NCBI GenBank assembly: GCA_963922205.1
Contig: CAWUHX010000130.1
Span: 620,001-684,000, forward strand
Length of the DNA: 64,000 bases
From: Romanomermis culicivorax
Taxonomy: Eukaryota; Nematoda; Enoplea; Mermithida; Mermithidae
Direction of reading: 5' to 3'
This document shows, in pieces, positions 24,001 through 35,632 of the stretch. The translations under genes were made by a program, and so were the position numbers. Within the stretch, counting starts at the first letter, position 1, and every line of letters starts with the position of its first letter. Under the pieces are notes generated by a model that was not told the origin of the DNA, ran no database searches, and worked only from the letters and a program-made list of their open reading frames with translations.

Positions 24001-25317
24001 CCATTTTCTAGAAATTGAATTTTACATTACTATCATCAGCTTAGGTGTAAAGTTGCATTTTTTGAGAAACTGAGCTTTACACTGATTTCAGCTGTATTTT
24101 AAAGTTTCATGTTCTAGAAATTGAACTTTACATTATAGTTTGAAATGCGTGTAACGTGAGATTTTTTGTGTAAACATATTTCAGTGTAAAGTTCGATTTT
24201 CTGACGTTTAAAACTTTACATTATGTTTAATTTCCGCCACTCACAGTTTATACTAAATTAAAACTTTACACTAATTTCAGTTTAGTGTAAAGTTTCGTTT
24301 TTCGACGTTTCAAACTTTACACTTTGTTTAATTTTCGTTACTCAAACTTTGCAACACTAAATTGAAACTTCACACTCATTTCAGTTCAGTGTAGAAACTT
24401 TACACTGTGTTCAATTTTTGCCAGTCAAAAGTTACACTTAAATGAAACTTTACACTAATTTCAGTTTAGTGTAAAGTTTCGTTTTTTTGACGTTCGAAAC
24501 TTTACACTGTGTTGTTCGATTCCCGCTGGTCAAAGTTTACACTAAATTGTAATTTTACACTCATTTTAGTTTAGTGTAAAGTTTCATTTTCTGACTATTG
24601 AAACTTTACACTGTGTTCGATTTTCGCTAGTCAAAGTTTACACTAAAATGAAACTTTACACTAATTTCAGTTTAGTGTAAAGTTTCGTTTTTTTCACGTT
24701 CGGAACTTTACACTGTGTTCGATTTTCGCTAGGCAAAGTTGACACTAAATTGAAGCTTTACACCAATTTTAGTTTAGTGTAAAGTTTCATTTTTTGACGT
24801 TCGAAACTTTACACTGTGTTCGATTTTCGCTAGTCAAAGTTTACACTAAATTGAAGCTTTACAATAATTTTAGTTTAGTGTAAAGTTTCGTTTTTTTTTG
24901 ACGTTCGGAACTTTACACTGTGTTCGATTCCCGCTAGTCAAAGTTTACACTGAAATAAAAATTCGTGTAAAGTGTAAACTCATTTTTTCTCGTGAGAAAA
25001 GTGTAAAATATTGAATTTCTCTAAAAATTTGACGCTATTGCCATTAGTTTAAAATTCGTGAGAGTTTACACTAAACTATGATCGAGTATACTGTAGGTTT
25101 TGTGTAAAAAGTTTATAATGGTTGGATTTTTACACTGAGATAAATATAATAATCAGTGTAAAGTAATTTTTATCGCAAGTGTAGATTTCACAAATTCGAG
25201 TTTACACCAACTTAGACGGTGTACTGTAACTTTTTCGAAAAATCGTCAAGTTGAAAATTTTGCAAATTTTCTACAGTAAACTCGATGGTATACTGTAATT
25301 AACTCTTTTTTTTACAG
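21032..25317 (+). repeat. Intron 10: palindromic TTTACACT / AGTGTAAA array
   Basis: 4,286 bp. From 21045 to about 22950 the unit is about 130 bp, with CTTTACACTAATTTTAG facing ATATAGTGTAAAGTTCCAC; this is an alternating inverted array. A block recurs at about 628-bp spacing (TTTCAGTGTTGTAAAATAAC near 21640 and 22260). From 22950 to 24200 it is degenerate. From 24240 to 24960 the unit is about 103 bp, with perfect hairpins. The last 350 bp is unique AT-rich sequence with TACTGTA words. Confidence 0.92.
24261..24295 (+). repeat. Perfect 14-bp hairpin with TTTCAGT loop (first of three)
   Basis: Left arm AAACTTTACACTAA, loop TTTCAGT, right arm TTAGTGTAAAGTTT; the arms are exact reverse complements. 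Identical 35-nt copies lie at 24445-24479 and 24651-24685. The loop contains an acceptor-like TTTCAG. Confidence 0.95.
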
Positions 25318-25358
25318 CTCAAAACACCTGCTCAACAATTGAAACTTTTGCCGCATAA
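25318..25358 (+). CDS. CLUH: CLUH exon 11 (41 nt micro-exon), Clu domain
   Basis: Codons 472-485. Reads LKTPAQQLKLLPH, matching the family's LK-LPH segment between the DFGK block and the SSVESKG block. Phase 0 in, phase 2 out before GTAAGT. It is supported by the exact phase fit on both sides and a strong acceptor, TTTTTTTTACAG. Confidence 0.93.
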
Positions 25359-25421
25359 GTAAGTTGAGGGAAAATAATTTCGGATTACTGTAGTTTTTGG
25401 AACTTGATTATTTTTCCCAAG
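25359..25421 (+). other. Intron 11: 63-bp minimal intron
   Basis: Donor GTAAGT, acceptor TTTTTCCCAAG. It contains no array and probably shows the unexpanded intron size in this gene. It carries one TTACTGTAG word, also seen in the large arrays. Confidence 0.92.
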
Positions 25422-25558
25422 GGTTAAAAACGCCAATAACGATTCGATCGTCACTTTATATTCGTCGGTCGAAAGTAAAGGTATAATCGGAAACGACGGA
25501 CGTCATTATATTTTGGATTTATTGAGGACTTTTCCGCCGGATGTTCACTATTTGGCAG
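25422..25558 (+). CDS. CLUH: CLUH exon 12: Clu domain
   Basis: Codons 485-530. Reads [20 protein letters not shown] then [20 protein letters not shown] and DVHYLA. Family: [31 protein letters not shown]. Phase 2 in, phase 1 out before GTAAAC. The CTATTTGGCAG/GTAAAC edge is echoed at 27963. Confidence 0.97.
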
Positions 25559-28500
25559 GTAAACAAATTTTAAGTTTTTCAAAATTTTAAATTTTAAAAT
25601 TTTAAATTTTTCAATTTTTTCAAATTTTCAAATTTTTTTTTAATTTTTAAACTTTTACTTTTAATTTTCGAAAATTCTGAATTTTTTGTCCGAATTTTTT
25701 TTCCTAAATTTTCAATTTGTTCAAATTTTAAATTTTTTTAATTTTAAAACTTCTTCTTTTAATTTTCGAAAATTCTGAATTTTTTCTCCGAATTTTTTTT
25801 TCTAAATTTTCAATTTGTTCAAATTTCAAGTTTTCAAAATTTTTTCATTTTTTCAAATTTTCAATTTTTTTTTAATTTTTAAACTTTTACTTTTAATTTT
25901 CGAAAATTCTGAATTTTTTCTCCCCATTTTTATTCTAAATTTTCAAGTTTTTCAAATTTCAAATTTTTCAGAATTTTTCCACTTTTTCAAATTTTTAAAA
26001 TTTTTTCAAATTTTAAATTTTTAAAATTTTTTCATTTTTTCAAATTAACAATTTTTTTTGTTGAAATTTTAAAACTTTTCCTTTTAATTTTCGAAAATTC
26101 TGAATTTTTTCTCCGAATTTTTTTTCTAAATTTTCAATTTTTTCAAATTTTAAATTTTTAAAATTTTTTCATTTTTTCAAATTAACAATTTTTTTTGTTG
26201 AAATTTTAAAACTTTTCCTTTTAATTTTCGAAAATCCTGAATTTTTTCTCCGAATTTTTTGCTTAAGTTTTAGTTTTTTTACTTTTTGAAATTTTTGGAT
26301 TTTTCGTTCCAATTTTCGAAAATTCTGAATTTTTAGTCCGAATTTTTTTCTGAATTTTCAATTTTTTCAAATTTCAAATTTTTCAAAATTTTTTCATTTC
26401 TTCAAATTAACAAATTTTTTTTAATTTTTAAACTTTTTCTTTTAATTTTCGAATATTCTGAATTTTTTCTCCGAATTTTTTTTCTAAATTTTCAATTTTT
26501 TCAAATTTCAAATTTTTCAAAATTTTTTCATTTCTTCAAATTAACAATTTTTTTTGTTGAAATTTTAAAACTTTTTCTTTTAATTTTCAAAAATTCTGAA
26601 TTTTTTCTCCGAATTTTTTTTCTAAATTTTCAATTTTTTCAAATTTCAAATTTTTAAAATTTTTTCATTTTTTCAAATTAACAATTTTTTTTGTTGAAAT
26701 TTTAAAACTTTTTCTTTTAATTTTCAAAAATTCTGAATTTTTTCTCCGAATTTTTTTTCTAAATTTTCAATTTTTTCAAATTTCAAATTTCTCAAAAATT
26801 TTTCATTTTTTCAAATTTTCAAATTTTTTTTTTAATTTTAAAACTTTTTCTTTTGATTTTCGAAAATTCTGAACTTTTTCTCCGAATTTTTTTTCTAAAT
26901 TTTCAATTTTTTCAAATTTTAAATTTCTCAAAATTTTTGTATTTTTTCAAATTTTCAATTTTTTTTGAAATTTAGACTTTTACTTTTAATTTTAGAAAAT
27001 TCTGAATTTTTTCTCCGAATTTTTTTTCTAAATTTTCAATTTTTTCAGAATTTTTTCATTTTTTCAAATTTTCAATTTTTTTTTTTATTTTAAAACTTTT
27101 TCTTTTAATTTTCGAAAATTCTGAATTTTTTCCCGGAATTTTTTCTCTAAATTTTCAATTTTTCAAATTTCAAATTTCTCAAAATTTTTTCATTTTTTCA
27201 AATTTTGAAATTTTTTTTTTAATTTTAAAACTTTTTCTTTTAATTTTCGAAAATTCTGAATTTTTTCTCCGAATTTTTTTCTAAATTTTCAATTTTTTCA
27301 AATTTCGATTTTTTCAGAATTTTTCCATTTTTTCAAATTTTCAAATTTTTTTTTCAAACTTTTTCTTTTAATTTTCGAAAATTCTGAATTTTTTCTCCGA
27401 ATTTTTTTGTTCTAAATTTTCAATTTTTTCAAATTTCAAATTTTTAAAATTTTCCATTTTTTCGAATTTTTGAAAATCTTTTTCTGGCATTTTCAAAGTT
27501 TTCCGTTCAATTTTCGAAAATTCTGAATTTTTTCACCGAATTTTTTTCTAAATTTTCAATTTTTTCAAATTTTAAATTTTTTTATTTTTCCAAATTTTAA
27601 ATTTTTTTGAAATTTTAAAACATTTTCTTCTAATTTTCGAAAATTCCGAATTTTTGCTCTGAATTGTTTTTCTAAATTTTCAATTTTTTTCAAATTTTAA
27701 ATTTTTGAAATTTTTTCATTTTTGCAAATTTCAAATTTTTAAAATTGTTTCCTTTTTTAAATTTTTGAAAACCTTTTTTAGGCATTTTTAAACTTTTCCT
27801 TTCAATTTTCGAAAATTCTGAATTTTTTCTCCGGATTTTTTTCTTAATTTTTAATTTTTCTACTTTTTGAAATTTTTTGATTTTTTCTTTTTTGAAATTT
27901 TTGGATTTTTCCTCCTAATTTTCGAAAATTCTGAATTTTTTGTCCGAATTTTTTTTCAAAATATGTCCATTATTTGGCGGGTAAACTTTTAAAATTTTAA
28001 TTTTTTTAATTTTAGAATTCCGAGATGAAAAATTTTTTTTCATTCCTAGAATTTTTTTTTTTAATTTTAAATTTGTTTCTTGTTTTCAAATTTCTTTATT
28101 TTTAAAAATATTTGGAATTTCATTCCTGAATTTTCCCCAAAAAAATTGAATTTTTTCTCTTAATTCTTTCAAATTCTAAAATTTTGATCTGAATTTTTTT
28201 TTTAAATTCTAAATATTTTCTCCAAATTTTTAAAAAAATTTTCAATTTTTCAGTTGAATTTTTTTTAATTTCAAACTTTTTTTTGCGAATTTTTTGAAAA
28301 TCTCAAACTTTTTGTGAAAAATTTTCCTTTTGAATTTTATCAAAGTTTTAAACGTTTTCTTTCAATTTTTTGAGAATGGCCAGGAATTTTATGGAAATTC
28401 TGAATTTTTAGCAGTAATTTTCTTAAAATTCTTAATTTTTTTCAGGAATTTTCCATAAATTTTAAACTTTTTACCTGAACTTTTTCTCAAAATTTTGAAT

Positions 28501-29095
28501 TTTTTCGAAATTTTAACTTTTTCTCTGAATTTTTTTGAAATTCTAATTTTTTGTCTCTATTTTTTGAAAAAATTGATTTTTTTTTCTGATTTTCTTGAAA
28601 TTTCTCAATTTTTTCCCTAATTTTTTTGAAAATTCTGAACTTTCTTTTGGAATTTTTCAAACTTTTTCTCCTGGAATTTCGGAAAATTCTTATTTTTTGC
28701 TCTAAATTTTTTTTTTAATTTGTAAATTGTAAAATTTCTCTAAATTTTTTCAAAATTGTCAATTTTTTCTATTTTTTCCCTAAATTTTAGTTTTTTATGT
28801 GAATTTTTCTAAAATTTTTAATTTTCCTCTCTAAATTTCTTGAAAATTTCTTTTTCAGTTTTTTTTTTAATTTTAAATTTTTATTCTGAATTTTTCTCAA
28901 AATTCTAATTTTCTTATGTAAATTTTGCATTTTTTCGACTTTCTTTCTTCCTTTTTCACTTTTTTTTGACTTTTAAATATGTTTTCCGATAACTTGTCAA
29001 TTTTTTTTTATTTTCAAGTTTTCTCCCAATTTTCAATTTTTTTCTCTAATTTTCCAGTTTTTTTCTATTTTCTTAATTTTTTTTTTAATTTTCAG
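25559..29095 (+). repeat. Intron 12: TCTGAATTTTTTCTCCGAATT array
   Basis: 3,537 bp. From 25600 to about 27950 it holds about 18 units of 110-190 bp built on CGAAAATTCTGAATTTTTTC and CTAAATTTTCAATTTTTTC. An echo of the end of exon 12 sits at 27963. From 28000 to 29090 it is degenerate AT-rich sequence with weaker TCTGAATTTTT words. Ends TTTAATTTTCAG. Confidence 0.88.
27963..27980 (+). repeat. Exon 12 3'-edge echo with donor
   Basis: ATGTCCATTATTTGGCGG followed by GTAAAC. It matches the exon 12 end ATGTTCACTATTTGGCAG plus GTAAAC with three substitutions, 2.4 kb downstream. The donor GTAAAC is intact. Confidence 0.88.
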
Positions 29096-29195
29096 ATGGA
29101 GAAGTGAACGAAATTTCCAAACAAAATGGTTTCCCGCGTTCGCACCCGCACAAATTTTGTTGTTTACGGCAAGAATTATTGGAAGCTTTCGTCGA
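29096..29195 (+). CDS. CLUH: CLUH exon 13: end of Clu domain
   Basis: Codons 531-564. Reads [20 protein letters not shown] then [14 protein letters not shown]. Family: [19 protein letters not shown]. Phase 1 in, phase 2 out before GTAATC. Confidence 0.96.
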
Positions 29196-30443
29196 GTAAT
29201 CGTGTGTTTGAAATTTAATTTTTTGAAATTTAAAATTTTTCAAAATTTAAAATTTTTTAAAATTTAAAATTTTTCAAAATTTAAAATTTTTCAAAATTTA
29301 AAATTTTTCAAAATTTAAAATTTTTCAAAATTTAAAATTTTTCGAAATTTAGAATTTTTTAAAATTTAAAATTTTTTAAAATTTAAAATTTTCCAAATTT
29401 AAGATTTTTTTGAATTTAAAATTTTTTAAAATTCAAGATTTTTTCAAAATTTCTAAAAAATGTTTAAATATGCAAATTTTTTACGAAAAAAAAATTTAAT
29501 TTCTTTTTTGTGAATTTTTTCTCATTAAAAATTCTTTAATTAACTTTTCTAAAAATAGAATCCTAGACGTCAGCTACGGTAAATTATGCAAATTTTTACA
29601 AAAAAAAATTCTCGAACAAAATTTCCATTAAAATTAATTAATTAATATGGAAATTTAAAAAAATTTAAACATGGTTCCATTAAAAATAAAAAAATATGCA
29701 ATTTTTTACCAAATAATTGAAAATTTTGTTTTATTGATTTTTTATTAAATTTAATCAATTAATGAATAAAATCTAAAAATAGAATCTTCTCTTTACACTA
29801 ATTAATATACAAATTTTTACAGGAAAAAATTGAAAATTTTTTTAAACCAAAATTAAATAAAAAAATATGCAATTTTTTACAAAAAAAAAAATTTAAAAAA
29901 TTCGTTTTTTGATTTTTATCAAAATTTATTAATTTTAAAAATAGAATCTTTTCTTTATACTAATTAATATGCAAATTTTTACAAAAAAATTGCCAATTTT
30001 TTCCATCAAAATTTAATGAAAAATATGCAATTTTTGACAAAAAATTGAAGAAATTTTTTAAAATTTTTTTAAATTAATTAATTAATTATTTAAATCTAAA
30101 AATAGAATCTTCTCTTTACACTAATTAATGTGGAAATTTTTACAAAAAAATCCAAAATTTTATTCTTAAAAATTGCATAAAAAATATGCAATTTCTTTCA
30201 AAAAAAATTCGAAAAATTTTGATTTTTGAATTTTTATCAAAATTTATTAATTAATTTAATAAATCTGAAGATATAATCTTCTCTTTAGACTAATTAATAT
30301 GCAATTTTTACAAAAAAAAATTGAAAAATTTTGTTTTTCAATTTTTTTTCCAAAATTAATTATTAATTAATTAAATCTAAAAATAGAATCTCCTCATTAC
30401 ACTAATGAAAATGCAAAAAAAATTTTACCTCACTTTACACCAG
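29196..30443 (+). repeat. Intron 13: 17-bp microsatellite then about 165-bp array
   Basis: 1,248 bp. From 29213 to 29445 it holds about 13 copies of TTTTTCAAAATTTAAAA (17 bp). From 29540 to 30420 it holds six units of about 110-210 bp with AAAAATAGAATCTTCTCTTT and ACACTAATTAATATGCAA. The last unit runs into the acceptor CTTTACACCAG, so the TTTACAC word of introns 10, 20 and 23 is part of this acceptor. Confidence 0.88.
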
Positions 30444-30694
30444 ATCCCGTTACGTCACATTTATCAAAATCGCCGCCTTCAATTTACAACAATCGCGCGG
30501 CAAAAATTTGGAAACGTCGACGTCCGACGTCAAAAAAAACGTCGACGACGACGGCGAAGAAATCGCCAAAAAAATTCAAAATCGTCTTTCGTCGACGGTG
30601 AACGGCGACGGCCCGGCCGCCGATTCGACTTCCGTCGACGAAGAAACGAAAAAAATGGTCGAAAATTTAAAAAGTTCGGAATCGAAAAGTGAAA
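30444..30694 (+). CDS. CLUH: CLUH exon 14: end of Clu domain and charged linker
   Basis: Codons 564-647. SRYVTFIKIAAFNLQQ matches family DRYV-FI-IAA-HLQQ. The rest is a variable charged linker (VDDDGEEIAKK, VDEETKKMVENLKSSESKSE), as other CLU proteins have here. Phase 2 in, phase 1 out. Two donors fit the same phase: after 30688 (GTGAAA) and after 30694 (GTAAAA). I chose the second because GTAA is the better start; the first would remove two residues, Ser-Glu. Confidence 0.93.
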
Positions 30695-33600
30695 GTAAAA
30701 AAAAATTTTTTGTTGTTTTTTTTTTGTTTTTTGTTTTTAATTTTTCAATTTTTAGTTTTTCTGTTTTTATCTTCTCTTTTTTGTTTTTTTATTTCTTTTT
30801 TTTCCATTTTCATTTTTTATTTTTTTTTGTTTTGTTTTTTGTCTTTATTTCTTTTTTCGCTTTCTTTTTTTAGTTGTTTTTTCTATTATTTTTTAAGTTA
30901 TTGGTGTATGTTTCTTCTTTCTATTTTCATTTTTTTGTTTTTTTTTGTTTTTTTGTATGTTTATCTTTTTTTCACTTTGTTTTTTGATTGTTTTTCTGTT
31001 CTTTTTTTGGTTTGTTTGTTTGTTTTTCTCCATTTTGATTTTTTGTTATTTTTTTGTTCTATTTCCCTTTTTGTGTGTTTGTCTCTTTTTTCCGTTTTTT
31101 AATTGTTTTTATTGTTTTTCCTAGCTTTTTTGTTTGTTTCTTTTTTATTTTCATATTTCTTTTTTAGTTATGTTTTTTTTTTGTTTTTTACTTTTCTTCA
31201 CTTTTGGTTTTTTAATTTTTAGTTTTTCTGTTTTTATTTCCTTTTTTCTCTTTTTTTTACTTGTTCATTTTCCATTTTCATTTTTTATTTTTTATTTTGT
31301 TTTGTTTTTTGTCTTTTTTTCTTTTTTCACTTTCTTTTTTTAGTTGTTTTTTTCTATTTTTTAGTTATTCTTGTATGTTTCTTCTTTCTATTTTCATTTT
31401 TTTTTGTTTTTTCAATGTTTTTTGTATGTTTATCTTTTTTTCACTTTTTTCTTTAATTGTTTTTCTGTTCTTTTTTTGGTTTGTTTGTTTGTTTTTCTCC
31501 ATTTTGATTTTTTGTTATTTTTTTGTTCTATTTCCCTTTTTGTGTGTTTGTCTCTTTTTTCCGTTTTTTAATTGTTTTTATTGTTTTTCCTAGCTTTTTT
31601 GTTTGTTTCTTTTTTATTTTCATATTTCTTTTTTAGTTATGTTTTTTTTTTGTTTTTTACTTTTCTTCACTTTTGGTTTTTTAATTTTTAGTTTTTCTGT
31701 TTTTATTTCCTTTTTTCTCTTTTTTTTACTTGTTCATTTTCCATTTTCATTTTTTATTTTTTATTTTGTTTTGTTTTTTGTCTTTTTTTCTTTTTTCACT
31801 TTCTTTTTTTAGTTGTTTTTTTCTATTTTTTAGTTATTCTTGTATGTTTCTTCTTTCTATTTTCATTTTTTTTTGTTTTTTCAATGTTTTTTGTATGTTT
31901 ATCTTTTTTTCACTTTTTTCTTTAATTGTTTTTCTGTTCTTTTTTTGGTTTGTTTGTTTGTTTTTCTCCATTTTGATTTTTTGTTATTTTTTTGTTCTAT
32001 TTCCCTTTTTGTGTGTTTGTCTCTTTTTTCCGTTTTTTAATTGTTTTTATTGTTTTTCCTAGCTTTTTTGTTTGTTTCTTTTTTATTTTCATATTTCTTT
32101 TTTAGTTATGTTTTTTTTTTGTTTTTTACTTTTCTTCACTTTTGGTTTTTTAATTTTTAGTTTTTCTGTTTTTATTTCCTTTTTTCTCTTTTTTTTACTT
32201 GTTCTTTTTCCATTTTCATTTTTTATTTTGTTTTTGTTTTGTTTTTTGTCTTTGTTTCTTTTTTCAATTTCTTTTTTTAGTTGTTTTTTCTATTATTGTT
32301 TAAGTTATTGGTGTATGTTTCTTCTTTCTATTTTCATTTTTTTGTTTTTTTTGTTTTTTTTTGTTTTTTTGTATGTTTATCTTTTTTTCACTTTGTTTTT
32401 TGATTGTTTTTTCAATTCTTTTTTTGATATTTGTGTTTGTTTGTTTTTCTCCATTTTGATTTTTTGTTATCTTTTTTGTTCTATTTCCCTTTTTGTGTGT
32501 TTGTCTCTTTTTTTCGTTTTTTAGTGGTTTTTATTGTTTTTCCTAGCTTTTTTGTTTGTTTCTTTTTTATTTTCATATTTCTTTTTTTAGTTATATTTTT
32601 TACATTTGTTTTTTTTTGTTTTTTGCCTTTCTTCACTTTTGGTTTTTTAATTTTTAGTTTTTCTGTTTTTATATTCTCTTTTTTGTTTTTTTACTTCTTC
32701 TTTTTCCATTTTCATTTTTTATTTTGTTTTTGTTTTGTTTTTTCTCTTTGTTTCTTTTTTCAATTTCTTTTTTTAATTGTTTTTTTCTATTATTTTTTAA
32801 GTTATTGGTGTATGTTTCTTCTTTCCATTTTCATTTTTTTGTTTTTTCAATGTTTTTTTTGTTTATCTTTTTTTCACTTTTTTCTTTAATTGTTTTTTTT
32901 ATTCTTTTTTTTTGTATTTGTGTTAGTTTTTCTCCATTTTGATTTTTTGTTGTATTTCTTTTTTTGTGTGTCTGTCTCTTTTTTTCGTTTTTTAATTGTT
33001 TTTATTGTTTTTCCTAGCTTTTTTGTTTGTTTCTTTTTTATTTTCATATTTCTTTTTTAGTTGTGTTTTTTACATTTGTTTTTTTTGTTTTTTACCTTTC
33101 TTCACTTTTGGTTTTTTAATTTTTAGTTTTTCTGTTTTTATTTCCTTTTTTCTCTTTTTTTTACTTGTTCTTTTTCCATTTTCATTTTTTATTTTTTATT
33201 TTGTTTTGTTTTTTGTCTTTGTTTTTTTCACTTTCTTTTTTTAGTTGTTTTTTCTATTTTTTTAGTTATTCTTGTATGTTTCTTCTTTCTATTTTCATTT
33301 TTTTTTGTTTTTTCAATGTTTTTTGTATGTTTATCTTTTTTTCACTTTTTTCTTTAATTGTTTTTTTTATTCTTTTTTTTTGTATTTGTGTTAGTTTTTC
33401 TCCATTTTGATTTTTTGTTATTTTTTTTTGTTCTATTTCCCTTTTTGTGTGTTTGTCTCCTTTTTCCCTTTTTTAGTTGTTTTTATTGTTTTTCCTAGCT
33501 TTTTTGTTTGTTTCTTTTTTATTTTCATATTTTTTTTAGTTATGTTTTTTACATTTGTTTTTTTTGTTTCTTACCTTTCTTCACTTTTGGTTTTTTAATT

Positions 33601-35566
33601 TTTAGTTTTTCTGTTTTCATCTCCTTTTTTCTCTTTTTTGTTTTTTTACTTCTTTTTTTCCATTTTCATTTTTTATTTTTTTTTGTTTTGTTTTTTGTCT
33701 TTGTTTCTTTTTTCGCTTTCTTTTTTTAGTTGTTTTTTTTCTATTATTTTTTAAGTTATTGGTGTATGTTTCTTCTTTCTATTTTAATTTTTTTGTTTTT
33801 TTTTGTTTTTTTTGTTTTTTTGTATGTTTATCTTTTTTTCACTTTGTTTTTTGATTGTTTTTTCAATTCTTTTTTTGATATTTGTGTTTGTTTGTTTTTC
33901 TCCATTTTGATTTTTTGTTATTTTTTGTTCTATTTCCCTTTTTGTGTGTTTGTCTCCTTTTTCCCTTTTTTAGTTGTTTTTATTGTTTTTCCTAGCTTTT
34001 TTGTTTGTTTCTTTTTTAGTTATGTTTTTTACATTTGTTTTTTTTTGTTTTTTACCTTTCTTCACTTTTGGTTTTTTAATTTTTAGTTTTTCTGTTTTTA
34101 TTTCCTTTTTTCTCTTTTTTTTACTTGTTCTTTTTCCATTTTCATTTTTTATTTTGTTTTTGTTTTGTTTTTTCTCTTTGTTTCTTTTTTCAATTTCTTT
34201 TTTTAATTGTTTTTTTCTATTATTTTTTAAGTTATTGGTGTATGTTTCTTCTTTCCATTTTCATTTTTTTGTTTTTTCAATGTTTTTTTTGTTTATCTTT
34301 TTTTCACTTTTTTCTTTAATTGTTTTTTTTATTCTTTTTTTTTGTATTTGTGTTAGTTTTTCTCCATTTTGATTTTTTGTTGTATTTCTTTTTTTGTGTG
34401 TCTGTCTCTTTTTTTCGTTTTTTAATTGTTTTTATTGTTTTTCCTAGCTTTTTTGTTTGTTTCTTTTTTATTTTCATATTTCTTTTTTAGTTGTGTTTTT
34501 TACATTTGTTTTTTTTGTTTTTTACCTTTCTTCACTTTTGGTTTTTTAATTTTTAGTTTTTCTGTTTTTATTTCCTTTTTTCTCTTTTTTTTACTTGTTC
34601 TTTTTCCATTTTCATTTTTTATTTTTTATTTTGTTTTGTTTTTTGTCTTTTTTTCTTTTTTCACTCTCTTTTTTTAGTTGTTTTTTTCTATTTTTTAGTT
34701 ATTCTTGTATGTTTCTTCTTTCTATTTTCATTTTTTTTTTGTTTTTTCAATGTTTTTTGTATGTTTATCTTTTTTTCACTTTTTTCTTTAATTGTTTTTT
34801 CTATTCTTTTTTTGTATTTGTGTTTGTTGTTTTTCTCCATTTTGATTTTTTGTTATATTTTTGTTGTATTTCTTTTTTTCATATTATTTTTCTGTTTTTA
34901 ATGTATTTTTTTGCGTTTTTCTGTTTATTTTTTTCTTAAATTTTTGTTTTACAAATTTTTTCAGTTTTTTTTTGTTTTTGTTTTTACTTTTTGCAATTTT
35001 TTCCATTTGTTTTTCAATATGAGGAATTTACTTTTTCAATTTTTTTCTGCTTTTTCTGTCTCTTTCCATTTTGTCTGTTTCCATTTTTTGGTTTTTTGTA
35101 TTTTTTGTTTATTTTCTTTTTTGTTTCCTGATTTTGTTTGTCTTTTGTTTTTTTGTTTTATTTACATTTGTTTTTTCTCTAATTTCATTGATCTTTTGTT
35201 CACTTTTGATTTTTCATATTTTTTTTTTGGTTTTTTCTTCTTTTTTGGTTTTTTTGTCTCGTGATTTCTTTTAGTTTTTTGTTTTTAGCTTCATATTCTT
35301 TGTTTTTTCGATTTTTTTTTGTTTTTTTTAGTTTTTTTCATTTTTTTCTTCTTGTTTGGTTTTTTCTCTTTTTCTGTTTTGTCTTTTGTTTTCTTCTTCT
35401 TTTTTAGCTATGTTGTTTTTGTATTTTTCTTTTTTTTAGTTTTGTGTTTTTTGTTGTTGTTTAGTTTTCTTTGTTTTTTTTGTATTTTTGTTAATTTCTT
35501 TTTCGTTTTTTTCTTTTTTTGTTTGTACTTTATTTTTAATTTTGTATTTTTTCGTGTTTTTTTAAG
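30695..35566 (+). repeat. Intron 14: 469-bp T-rich tandem repeat
   Basis: 4,872 bp, extremely T-rich. About nine units of 440-490 bp lie between 30700 and 34900. The units starting near 31134, 31603 and 32072 are spaced exactly 469 bp, and the first two are almost identical. Landmarks per unit are CCATTTTGATTTTTTGTTAT, TTTTTTAGTTGTTTTTT and TATGTTTCTTCTTTC. From 34900 to 35560 it is degenerate T-rich sequence. Reading frames here give only Phe/Leu/Cys/Ser-rich nonsense. Ends TTTTTTTAAG. Confidence 0.93.
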
Positions 35567-35632
35567 GTGAAGAATCTACCAAAGAAATTATAAGAGCAGC
35601 AGCTTTGGCCGTCGGATCCTTGAGCGACACTG
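35567..35632 (+). CDS. CLUH: CLUH exon 15: start of CLU central region
   Basis: Codons 648-669. Reads EESTKEIIRAAALAVGSLSD, matching family REVIRNACKAVGSIS. Phase 1 in and out; the acceptor is TTTTTTTAAG. The donor GTATTG is weak, but the split codon gives TEFDIRFNPD with exon 16, like family STAFDIRFNPD. Confidence 0.94.

Noticed and set aside
30689-35570. Repeated 60-150 residue Phe-rich frames, some duplicated exactly
   Set aside because: They repeat because the 469-bp noncoding unit repeats. They occur in overlapping frames and their composition is that of T runs.
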